From Rehmannia glutinosa (lineage: Eukaryota; Streptophyta; Magnoliopsida; Lamiales; Orobanchaceae): a stretch of DNA of 64,000 nucleotides. The position numbers and the translations under genes were made by a program. The number at the start of each line of letters is the position of its first letter. Positions within the stretch are counted from its first letter, which is position 1. The notes beneath the pieces were generated by a model. It was not told the DNA's origin. It saw only the letters and a list, made by a program, of their open reading frames with translations, and did not search any database. The stretch lies in contig CM071934.1 in NCBI GenBank assembly GCA_016081115.2, positions 59,567,267-59,631,266 of the forward strand. The letters are read 5' to 3'. Of the stretch, positions 12,201 to 22,166 are shown piece by piece.

Positions 12201-12366
12201 CGGAAGTGTTCTGCGGGTGCCGAGATAGCGATGCTTGCCTTTCACGTGCTTCTCGCTTCTCTTCCAGCCTTGCTTTGTTTCTCCCCGTCCTTGTAGATTT
12301 GGCAGTGATGTCTAAGCAGCTTGTCCTCATCAAGGGGCCGAGCACAAAGAGGTTACCCAAGGAAAT
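9276..12366 (-). pseudogene. Third (post-pol) open region of SIRE-like copia copy A, cut by assembly gap
   Basis: This stretch aligns in reverse complement with about 58957-62124 of copy C, the long coding region between pol and the 3' LTR. Conserved pieces on the minus strand include a Lys/Glu-rich coiled-coil-like segment (10007-9753), a Trp/His-containing globular-looking segment (about 10894-10580) and a segment around 12360-12007. Stops and frameshifts break it into pieces under 120 codons. The frame ends at a TAA near 9276-9278. The N-terminal part, pol, gag and 5' LTR would lie beyond the gap, but the sequence after the gap is unrelated, so the element is incomplete here. The function of this region is unknown; in SIRE-type elements it is often called env-like. 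Confidence 0.75.
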
Positions 12367-12466
12367 NNNNNNNNNNNNNNNNNNNNNNNNNNNNNNNNNN
12401 NNNNNNNNNNNNNNNNNNNNNNNNNNNNNNNNNNNNNNNNNNNNNNNNNNNNNNNNNNNNNNNNNN
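12367..12466. other. Assembly gap, 100 Ns
   Basis: Exactly 100 N characters, a conventional placeholder. Sequence to the left is copia copy A; sequence to the right is unrelated AT-rich DNA, so the true missing length is unknown and may include the rest of copy A. Confidence 0.99.
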
Positions 12467-13558
12467 TAAAAATTAAGATTAATTACATTAAATTAGTAAA
12501 TCAGTAAAAAGTAAATTAAAATTATTTAATTGAAAAGAAAATATAGTTTACCTAACTAAATATAAAAATAAAAATGGAATTAAATAATTTAAAAATAAAA
12601 TTAAGATAGTAAATAATAAAATTAAAGTAAGTTTTTATTAATATATTATTTTGAATTAGTTTTTCAATTGAATTTTTAAATCATAAAAAATAATTAATTT
12701 AATTTAATTTTTTAATTTTAAAATTTAATGATTTTAATTAAAAGTTAATTAAATAATAAAATTAATTAATCATTTTTAATGTTAATTAATTTTGTTTTAA
12801 AATATTCTTGGAAGCGTTTTTGTTCTTTCAAGTGAATAGGTACCAACTTATAAAGAAAAAAACGTGAAATATAGGTATTAAATTGGTGAATCGCAAAGCG
12901 TGAGGTACCAAACCATCAAAGTGTCAAGTAATAAAATCAATAGCTCAATAATATAATTGGTCGATACATTACTTAGTCAATTAATTGTTTTGACAACACT
13001 TTTCATTGTTCGAAATTTACCATTCACTTAGGGTACCAACGGATTTTCATATTTATTTCTTGTTCCCCTAATCTCTTCTTCAAATACTTGATTATTCCTA
13101 GATACGCGAGTCCCGATGGATTTTAAATATATTTTATAGTAAGAGGGTTATATGAGACCACCTCATAGGGTGAGTCCATAGAGACCAATCCTAACCATAT
13201 ATCTAATTATTTCAAGGGTGCGATTTAAGAGGCGAAATTAAAAATTACAAACTCGTTAATTAAACACGGGGGTAAATTAGTCATCCTCCAAAACAACTCA
13301 ATATTAACAGGATTCAGATTGTGATCACACAATCTCTCCAAATCTCAAAGCAAATTCAACGTGAACAAATCCTCATCCTCCATCCTCTTCAACGCACTAC
13401 TGTGAGAAAATTCTTCTTGTTTCTTTTTCAATGCACTACTGTGTGAAAAAAGTTGCAGACAATTCATCATAGTTACTAGAGCTCGACTACAGTTCGAATG
13501 TTGCTTATGAAGATGTAATTTGTTGCTTGTATGGATATGTCATGATGTTTTTAGATAT
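12467..13558. other. AT-rich intergenic DNA without recognisable genes
   Basis: 12467-12790 is extremely AT-rich and of low complexity. 12800-13540 is ordinary non-coding sequence with short near-repeats (for example CACTACTGTG twice near 13400-13440). I see no coding region, RNA gene or clear transposon end. Confidence 0.6.
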
Positions 13559-14030
13559 ATTAACTACATAAGCAAGTCATAAGCGAGAAACCTATACTAC
13601 ATTAGCAACAAACCTATACTACATAAGCAACGAATATACACTATGTATGCACCACAAATATATTAACTACATAAGCAAGTCATAAGCAACAAATTCATAC
13701 TACAAAAGCAACAAGCCTATATTACATAAGCATCGAATATACACTACGTATGCATCACAAATACATTAACTACATAAGCAAGTCATAAGCAACAAACTCA
13801 TACTACATAAGCAACAAGCTTATACTACATAAGCAACGAATATACACTACGTATACACCACAGATACATTAACTACAAAAGCAAGTCATAAGCAACAAAC
13901 CCATACTACATAAGCAACGAATATACACTACATATGCAACACAAATACATTAACTACATAAGCAAGTAATAAGCAACAACCCTATACTACATAAGCAACA
14001 AATATGCAATACATATATGATTTAATTACA
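13559..14030. repeat. Minisatellite, about 103-bp period, 4.5 copies
   Basis: The phrase TTAACTACATAAGCAAGT recurs, with small changes, at about 13559, 13663, 13766, 13869 and 13950, giving steps of 104, 103, 103 and 81 bp. Within each unit, shorter phrases such as TACTACATAAGCAAC repeat, so the array has nested structure. Copia element D is inserted at its right edge; similar wording resumes at 21788. Confidence 0.85.
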
Positions 14031-14038
14031 CATGCAAT

Positions 14039-15498
14039 TGTAAGTCTAAGCGGCTACGATAATCTAGAGGGGGGGGTGAATATATTATCTCCATCTTTTC
14101 GATTTTACCCCTTTTTCAAACCGAATGCTCAAAGATAATAATAAAGGTGCGGAATGTAAACAATACACGTCGATTTAAAGAGGTTCAACCCACCTAGGGC
14201 CTAATCCTCTACCACCCCAGTATATTCGGGATGGATTTCAAAAAGAAAAAAAGATTTTATTAATTACCAAAATTAATACAACACCAACTTACAACACCTT
14301 GAAGAGCACCACACTCTTCTTCAACACCACCTTTGAGATTACCACAATCTCCAACGGCACCTTGTGAAGATTACCACAATCTTCAACCTTGAAGAATACC
14401 AAATTCTTCAACACCTCAACAAGAAGATTACCACAATCTTCTCACACCTAACACCTAGATCACCCAAGTGTGTTCTTACCACAAGAACACTCACAAGGAT
14501 ATCTTGTGTTGAATGATTACCCAAAAATTCAAGATTACAACTCGATAATGAATTATACAATTGAGTGCAAGTGTAATCAAGAATAGCCTAGACCTCAAGA
14601 ATGTGAAAGTGAATAGCTAGGCAAATTACAACAAGAAATAAGACAATGTAAGAACAAGTGTATTCTTGAGTGTATCTTGTTGTGTTGTAGTTTTTCTCTT
14701 GTCGTGTTGCTTCAATTCTTCCTCTATTTATAGAAGATGTCTTGTACATGATAAGCTCCTCTTGGGGACATGAATTCGTAAAAAATTGCAAGACAATTGA
14801 AGAAAAGAGCTGTTAGAAATCAATCCCACAAATTAAGGAAAAAGATGTCTGCTTTGCACAACGGTTACATTTTTTTGTCAAGCTTAAGGCGACGGTCACA
14901 CACAAATAGACGTTTGAAAAAGAGAATACACATTCACAGGGCGGCCGGTCGCGTCTACCTCGACCGGTCGACCTATGCCTCAACCGGTCCCCCTCATGGG
15001 TTTGAAGAAAAGAAAACGTTCGTTTCAATTTTTGCTCCAGTGCACCGGTCTCCTATAGACGACGGCCGACGGCACGGTTGCCCTATAGGAGACCGGTTGC
15101 CACGACCATTTTCTCGCAAACATGAAGTTTTTTGTTTTCCTCAACTTTCAGTGCACGGATTGCCCTATACTTACGTCGGTTGACCTCAAAACAAAAGTGT
15201 TATCCAATTTTATATCGAAAATAAACTTCAAGAAATACTCCGAAAAATAGTGAAAATATTTTAGACCGATCGGGAGTATTAGGACAACATTTAGAAACAT
15301 TGTTTTGGTGTAAAAATACATTAACAGAAAATCATTAAAAGTGTTGTCCAATTTTGTCGAAAATAAAACTTGAAGAAATACTCCGGAAAATATTAAAATC
15401 ATTTTAAATCATTTAGGAGTATTTGGACAACCTTTAAAACCATTGTTTTGGTGTAAAATCAAAATCATCAAAATCATGATAAAACCATTTATCAAACA
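14039..15498 (-). repeat. 3' LTR of copia D
   Basis: It pairs with 20296-21787. On the minus strand it starts TGTTTGAT (15498) and ends CTTACA (14039). The 315 bp nearest its start (15184-15498) is identical to 21473-21787, whereas about 14815-15183 differs from its partner at many places, with several small indels. It lacks one 22-bp unit of a CTTGAAGATTACCACAATC-type local repeat present in the other LTR. Confidence 0.9.
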
Positions 15499-15513
15499 AT
15501 CTCCCCCTTCTTG
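15499..15513 (-). other. Polypurine tract of copia D
   Basis: On the minus strand this reads GAAGAAGGGGGAGAT immediately before the LTR start TGTTTG. Further CTCCCCCT blocks (AGGGGGAG on the minus strand) recur at about 15665, 15770 and 15935 within the adjoining non-coding interior. Confidence 0.75.
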
Positions 15514-17219
15514 ATGATTACAAACCAAAACAATTTTAACGAGGTCGATTTTGAAAACACAATAATTTTACCGGTTAAAGAGAACTATCCGTTGTGAGCG
15601 ACAACATTCCATGCAATAAAAACACAAGGATGGGAGTAGAGATATTCAAACACATATAGCAAATGCTCCCCCTATCAACATGCACATCAATAGTAATATA
15701 GAAGCAACTTAAACATAAGCTAAAATCTTAGCTTTTCGATATTGAGCTTAAGTATCAATAACTTAAAAAGCTCCCCCTGTCAAAGAGACACCATTAGAAA
15801 CATATATACGTCCATACTACAACCAATGGACCAAGAATCATACACAACATATGGTTTTAGGAAGTCATAGCTTATAGCTTCTATTTGTTAAGCTTATTTT
15901 AGCTTCTTTGAGCTAAAGAGCTTATAACCTGTTTCTCCCCCTTTGGAATCATCAAAAAGAATGTTAGCACGATAAATACATCATATATTCATATCAAAGT
16001 GCGCAACTAAACCGATGTACCGAGCTATTTGAACATTGAAGCTTATAAACCAAATAGGAGGGAAAAGTCGAATCATACAACTTGAAGAAGCTTATGAAAA
16101 CTCATTTGATAAGCAAAATATGATCTCCATAAATGTATAAGACTTTTGAAAACGAGAGAATCATGTAGGTGATGAATTTTTCATTGCAACGTTTTATCAA
16201 ACACTTAGCGGGCGTCAAAAATTGAAAAAGACATATATAGCCCTTGTAAAAGAAAACAAGCCAAGTTTTTCATCACCAAATGCAATTTAACAAATATCAT
16301 TCATCAACAATCAATAAGCTCATTACAAAAATATATGAAATGCATCAAAAAAATACATATAAGCCACAAACTCAAGGGTTCAACCCAATTAAGCTAAGGA
16401 GAGTGAAATTCTTACCATTCAATCGGTAAAGATGAGCATCAATGATGATAACCGAGCTAGGTAGTCCCCAAAATATATAATTCATGCATCAAAACTCATT
16501 TGAAGTGAATTGTGTGTGAAATTTGCAAAGGGGACGAAAAATGAACCAAAAAGCCAAAAATGCTAAGTCTGGAAAACATAACCATTTTTAACCAAAAAAT
16601 CCCTTAGGGCGACCGGTCCAGGGCATGGGCGGCCGAGTCGGTGTGGTGGGCGACGGTCGGCCCCGCCCTGGCAGCCATTTTGGTTCGTTTGAAAATTCTG
16701 AAGTTTGATCCAAAAATCCGATTTTTCGCCCCTAAGTTTTAAAAACGTGCAAAATGCAAACGTAGACCTCATTCAATATACATTATGTCATAATCAAGCT
16801 CTAAATGAGATAAAATACTCGACGGTAAATGAACAAATGTCCGCGAGTTAACTTTGAGACGGGATTTAAACACATCTCAAGTATTTGTTAAAAAACGCAA
16901 TCCCTTAGAAGGATTTTCGAATCTCAATATGTTTAGTTCGATTATGACGAACTATATTTTGAATAATTTTCACGGACTTGTAATCCCAAAAAAATAAGAA
17001 CGTTTTAAAGCTTTGGATACAACTAGTCAATGGAAGAAGTGCCTTTCAAATATTTGAAAATTTCTTTTAACGGCACTTTAATGAGATTTGTTGGGATAAT
17101 TTTTTAAGTCGAGCATATAGACATAAGGCATATGGAATATCGAGTCTATAGGAATAATACAAGAAAACATACATCGAATTTATTTGTGAACCGACATGCC
17201 TTTCTCAACCTTTGTCAAT
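15514..17219 (-). other. Non-coding interior of copia D
   Basis: AT-rich sequence with no frame I can assign. It contains repeated polypurine-like blocks and, at 16605-16680, a GC-rich patch with the AGGGCGACCGGTC wording also found in the LTRs. The RNase H and 3' region expected here are not recognisable. Confidence 0.5.
17038..17190. repeat. Direct repeat inside copia D (partner 18338-18478)
   Basis: Both segments start GTGCCTTTCAAA, continue through a GGCACTT phrase, and end in ATCGAGTCTATA, an AATAACACAAG-like phrase and an ACATCGA/ACCTCGA phrase. They are diverged copies in the same orientation about 1.3 kb apart, which suggests an old internal duplication in the element. Confidence 0.6.
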
Positions 17220-17900
17220 CTTTTCATTGGTAGTCATAGAGGTTGAGATGATTCTTCCTTCTTCAATGCCTAACTCCTTCAAGAGTTCTTTTGAAATATA
17301 ACCATCTACTTGGCATTGAATAATTTGAAGTCAAGCAAGAAATTGAGCTCCCCCATCATGCTCATTTCAAGTACACCTTGCATCAACTTGGAGAAATATC
17401 TTGCACAAATATTCATTAGTAGTACCAAAAATATTCTCATAAATATGCACAAGTAAACAATCTTGCCCTTTTTCAAAAACAAAGAGTAGTATCAACTTTA
17501 TCTCTTGTAAAATCATTTAGCAAAAAAAATAGCTAAGTCTATCATACCATACATGGGGTGCTTGTTTTAAACCATGCAAGACCTTTTATAAAAATCATTT
17601 GGCCTAGAAAAATTTAAAGCCCTGGAGGTTGTTTTACATAGACTTCTTCTTGAATAAAACCATTGAGAAAATTGGATTTAACATCCATTTGGTAAAGTTT
17701 GAAATTTTCTTAAAACAAGAATGGGCAAGTAAAATGCAAATAGCTACTAAATGTGCTATGAGTGCAAATGTTACATCAAAATCAATTACCTTCTTCTTGA
17801 AAATACCTTCGAGCTACTAACCTCGCCTTAGTTCGACCAATGTTGCCTTGGTCATCGAGTTTGTTCCGGAATACCCTTTTTGTCTTCTTCATTACTATCA
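17220..17900 (-). pseudogene. Reverse transcriptase remnants of copia D
   Basis: Minus-strand translation gives short, frame-broken matches to copia RT: a NKARLVA-type piece near 17860-17820, a MDVKSNFLNGFIQEEVY piece near 17690-17630, and a NEHDGG/SKELLKELGIEE-type piece near 17370-17250. They come in the right order for RT but with most of the domain deleted. Not functional as written. Confidence 0.65.
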
Positions 17901-18849
17901 TCATAGGGCATCCAATTGATCTAAGGTGTTCATAATAGAACATTTACATCCAAATATTTTGAGGTAACAATATTTGGAGTACTTCATTTCTCATCTATAC
18001 AACTTGACAAACTCATTAACGGCATCGCTTATATAAGCAAGAAAAAATAGCCCAAGTGTAAAAACATGCCTCAATCATCAATCACAAAATATCTTGCAAA
18101 AGAGCATAGTAGGAATAGACACTATATATATATAGACCATGAAGCAAGAAACACATACTATGCATTTAGAATATCATCAAGAGTCTAATAAATCATGCAA
18201 GTTCAAATAATCTTAAGAAAGCTATAAAATGTCTCTTTTGAATTTTGAAAATCCGATAGCATATAGTTGAGACCTCATTTAAAAGAAATATTTGAACAAG
18301 AGTTGACAAAGCAAATATGTGCAATCAAATATCGAATAGTGCCTTTCAAAAAATCTAAAAGTCCTCTTAATGGCACTTGTATTAAAAAATATGAAAAACA
18401 AGCACATAGGAACATGGCAATACATATATCGAGTCTATAAGAGTAAGAATAACACAAGTAAACGTACCTCGATAATTTATGCCCTTCTTGACAAATAATG
18501 ACGTAAATGGCCATTTGTGAAAATATGTAATTCCTACACAATTCTTAAAACAAATCTAGCACAAATCATAATGATAAAAGTGTAGGCTAAGAGATATCAC
18601 AAGTAAGCTCATGCCATAAAAATTCATAAGAGATGATAACACTCTTTAGTCTTACAAAAATGCACAAGAGTTTTAACAACATCATATATGGTCTTCTTTT
18701 AAAAAAACTTTAAAAGCACAAATATATATTGAAGACCTTAAAAAAAAAATAAATACTTGAAAACTCATTTTGCAATTAAGACACAAATAAAAGCATGCAT
18801 AATAACAAAATAAAATGCATATTTAACTAGGGAGATACGGGTTACCAAT

Positions 18850-20274
18850 TACGCCATTTTAATGGGTTGTGCCGTTCCATTGTTGATGATATCTTCCCCT
18901 GAGAAGTCACTTTGTTGATGATGACTTCTTTGATTACTCCATTTCAAGGTTTGTTGCCTTCCCATTGTTGAAAGTCTCTTCTTCTTTGAAAATCATCTTG
19001 TTGATGATGTCTTTGCCATTCCAAGGATTGTGTTCTTCCCATTTTTGATTATATCCTCTTCTTGAAATTCGCTTTGTCGAAAATAGTTTCTCCTTCTTTG
19101 ATCAAATGAAACGGTCATTTGATGTCTTCTTGGCGGTATAAATTTTCTTCGATCATTATTTCACGGGTACCTAATATGACATTGTTTTGTGGTACCCTCA
19201 TGTGTTTGGGTCCTTTGGGATTAGTCTTGAGACTTTTAGGTCTCCAACAATAATTAGAGCTATTTCTAGCCCGACAAGTATTTACCGTATGACCCTTTTT
19301 ACCGCAATAAAATCATGTAATAATTCTAGGAGCATAATGACCAACGTGCTTAGAGACTTGATTTTTTTCATGTGATTGACACCCTTAGGCTTATGATCAA
19401 GTTCTAGTTTCGAATTATCACAACAATCAACAATATTGGTCATTCTATCACCACTCAAGTTGGATTTAGATAAATCATTTTTCAAGCAATTTATATCCTC
19501 AACAAGAGTACTATTTCCTTTCTCAAGGTTTCTAACCTTGTCAAGAGTGGTGGTGTGAGCACATGATAGTAATTCATAGGAAGTAAATAAACTATCCTTA
19601 TCATTTTTTAAAACAATGAATTCCTGTTTCAAATATTTGTATTTAACAAGTAAGTTTTGGAATTCATCTTGTAGTTCATCAAACTCATTTTGCAAATCAC
19701 TATAATCATTATCATGGGAAGTAGAGGGTTTAGAACTTACCTCGTTTTCTTCTTCGATGCCTATGAGGCATTGTTCAACTTCTTCATCATGGGAGGTTGT
19801 AGAAGGCTCATCCCATGTTGTTGGATTTGATGTTGTATCCATTTGTGAAGTAGATGCTTTTGAGTTGCTCCTTTCATTTGCATACACTTCATAGATGGCT
19901 TCTAATTTTTGCCATACTTCATGTGCCGATCGAATACCTACAACATGATCAAATTCCAAAGTAGTAAGTGAACAATACAAAATACTAAGAGCTTTACCAT
20001 TTAAGGAGATGATTCTCTTCTCTTCATCATTGAGCTCTTTGAAGCCTTTAGAGGTGTGTGGTGTATTCTTCGTCGGAATGGATTCTCCATTGATGACGGT
20101 GTTCCAAATATCGAACCCGCAACTTTGTAAATAGCATTCCATTCTTTCTTTCCAAAATGTAAAATTTTTGGAATCAAATAGTGGTGGCTTGGTGGTGGAG
20201 GCGCCGGCAAGGTAGACTTCATTCATAGCCGATGATCGTTCCTCTTTACTCGCGATGTGGAACGAGCTTGCCAA
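18850..20274 (-). pseudogene. gag polyprotein of copia D (longest intact frame 19282-20274)
   Basis: The 330-codon frame starts at MASSFHIASKEERSSAMNEV (20274), just inside the 5' LTR. Residues about 25-130 match the copia gag (DUF4219/UBN2) pattern: PPLFDSKNFTFWKERMECYL, then SAHEVWQKLEAIYE. After an acidic Ser/Thr-rich linker comes a coiled-coil-like stretch (about 190-260). The zinc knuckle (YCGKKGHTVNTC) is coded at about 19312-19270, just past a frameshift, so the knuckle is out of frame with the rest. Downstream sequence to about 18850 continues the gag tail in broken frames. Gag forms the virus-like particle in this class of element. Confidence 0.82.
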
Positions 20275-20281
20275 AGAGTTT

Positions 20282-20293
20282 GGCTCGACACCA
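20282..20293 (-). other. Primer-binding-like site of copia D
   Basis: On the minus strand this reads TGGTGTCGAGCC, 2 nt inside the 5' LTR end. The other elements in this window carry TGGTATCAGAGC at this place (complementary to the initiator tRNA-Met 3' end). Here A is replaced by G and CAG reads CG. Confidence 0.7.
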
Positions 20294-20295
20294 CT

Positions 20296-21787
20296 TGTAA
20301 GTCCAAGCGGCTACGATAATCTAGAGGGGGGGTGAATAGATTATCTCCATCTTTTCGATTTTACCCCTTTTTCAAACCGAATGCTCAAAGACAATAATAA
20401 AGGTGCGGAATGTAAACAACACACGTCGATTTAAAGAGGTTCAACCCACCTAGGGCCTAATCCTCTACCCCCAAAGTATATTCGGGATGGATTTCAAAAA
20501 GAAAAAAAAAGATTTTATTAATTACCAAAATTAATACAACACCAACTTACAACACCTTGAAGAGCACCACACTCTTCTTCAACACCACCTTTGAGATTAC
20601 CACAATCTCTCTTGAAGATTACCACAATCTCCAACGGCACCTTGTGAAGATTACCACAATCTTCAACCTTGAAGAATACCAAATTCTTCAACACCTCAAC
20701 AAGAAGATTACCACAATCTTCTCACACCTAACACCTAGATCACCCAAGTGTGTTTTTACCACAAGAACACTCACAAGGATATCTTGTGTTGAATGATTAC
20801 CCAAAAATTCAAGATTACAACTCGATAATGAATTATACAATTGAGTGCAAGTGTAATCAAGAATAGCCTAGACCTCAAGAATGTGAAAGTGAATAGCTAG
20901 GCAAATTACAACAAGAAATAAGACAATGTAAGAACAAGTGTATTCTTGAGTGTATCTTGTTGTGTTGTAGTTTTTTCTCTTGTCGTGTTGCTTCAATTCT
21001 TCCTCTATTTATAGAAGATGTCTTGTACATGATAGGCTCCTCTTGGGGACATGAATTTTGTAAAAAATTGCAAGACAATTGAAGAAAAGAGCTGTTAGAA
21101 ATCAATCCCACAAATTAAGGAAAAGATGTCTGTTGCACAACGGTTACATTTTTGCTGTCAAGCTTAAGGGCGACCGGTCGCACACAAATAGACGTTTGAA
21201 AAAGAGAATACACATTCACATAGGGCGACCGGTCGACGTCTACCTCGACCGGTCGACCTATGCCTCAACCGGTCCCCCTCATGGGTTTGGAAGAAAGAAA
21301 ACGTTCTGTTTCAATTTTTGCTCCCAGGTACCGGTCTCCCTATAGGGCGACCGGTCGACGGCACCGGTTGCCCTATAGGGCGACCGGTTGCCCTGACCAT
21401 TTTCTGCAAACATGAAGTTTTCTGTTTTCCTCAACTTTCAGGTACGGGTTGCCTATACGGGCGAATGGTTGACCTCAAAACAAAAGTGTTATCCAATTTT
21501 ATATCGAAAATAAACTTCAAGAAATACTCCGAAAAATAGTGAAAATATTTTAGACCGATCGGGAGTATTAGGACAACATTTAGAAACATTGTTTTGGTGT
21601 AAAAATACATTAACAGAAAATCATTAAAAGTGTTGTCCAATTTTGTCGAAAATAAAACTTGAAGAAATACTCCGGAAAATATTAAAATCATTTTAAATCA
21701 TTTAGGAGTATTTGGACAACCTTTAAAACCATTGTTTTGGTGTAAAATCAAAATCATCAAAATCATGATAAAACCATTTATCAAACA
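20296..21787 (-). repeat. 5' LTR of copia D
   Basis: On the minus strand it runs from TGTTTGAT (21787) to CTTACA (20296), 1,492 bp. It would hold the element's promoter. It contains the GC-rich ACCGGT cluster described separately. Confidence 0.9.
21165..21470. repeat. Cluster of ACCGGT-containing motifs in the copia D LTR
   Basis: A GC-rich island in an AT-rich LTR. GGCGACCGGT or CACCGGT/AACCGGT/TACCGGT variants occur about eight to ten times in 300 bp, several inside the longer phrase CCTATAGGGCGACCGGTCG or GACCGGTTGCCCTATAGG. ACCGGT is itself palindromic. The partner LTR (14930-15180) has the same island with many changes, and the phrase recurs at 16605. Function unknown. Confidence 0.75.
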
Positions 21788-22161
21788 AACAATATGGTTT
21801 ATACCACACATGCAACATAATTATATTGCAAAAGCAATTAACAAAGAATCTGTTGGAGAAAAAACGTGTATATGAGGGATATGGGCTACTCAAAAACTCG
21901 AAAGCACGTGTTGCGTGAAAGAGGAAATGAAATTGAACGTGATTGAGATATCATCAAATCTCAATGGCAAAACTCATGTAGGACCGTCTTGCGGGTCTCA
22001 ACCGTAAGACGGATCCTACTAACCCTGCGGATCCTGTTGACTGGTCCGTGGGTCAAAGCCACTTGCCTTTTTTTGTGTTTCTTCCGATTAAAGTAGCTTG
22101 ATTTTATGAGAAAAAATATCAGTTATTTTAGATAAAGTATCATTTTTAATATAGCCACAGA
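21788..22161. other. Spacer with an imperfect hairpin
   Basis: The left part resumes the minisatellite-like wording broken by copia D. An imperfect inverted repeat lies at about 21980-22015 (GGACCGTCTTGCGG and CCGTAAGACGGATCC, with a 7-nt loop). From about 22085 it enters the AT-rich tandem repeat that continues at 33471. No gene is seen. Confidence 0.55.
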
Positions 22162-22166
22162 TTATG

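Larger units (their letters stand above)
14039..21787 (-). mobile_element. Ty1/copia element D (SIRE-like gag), LTR-bounded, pol mostly lost
   Basis: Two LTRs (14039-15498 and 20296-21787) bound a 4.8-kb interior. A purine tract lies inside the left LTR and a primer-binding-like site inside the right LTR, so the element reads on the minus strand. Inside are a gag frame with zinc knuckle and scattered RT pieces; protease, integrase and most RNase H are not recognisable. Flanks are GCAAT before 14039 and AACAAT after 21787, so CAAT is shared but a clean 5-bp duplication is not seen. It is inserted at the edge of the 103-bp minisatellite. Confidence 0.88.

Noticed and set aside
12206..12469. Frame running into the N gap
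   Set aside because: It is antisense to the third region of copy A and is closed only by the gap.
14797..15183. A 128-codon plus-strand frame, with an 88-codon partner at 21079-21345
   Set aside because: Both lie inside copia D LTRs, differ by frameshifts between the two LTRs and have no recognisable domain.
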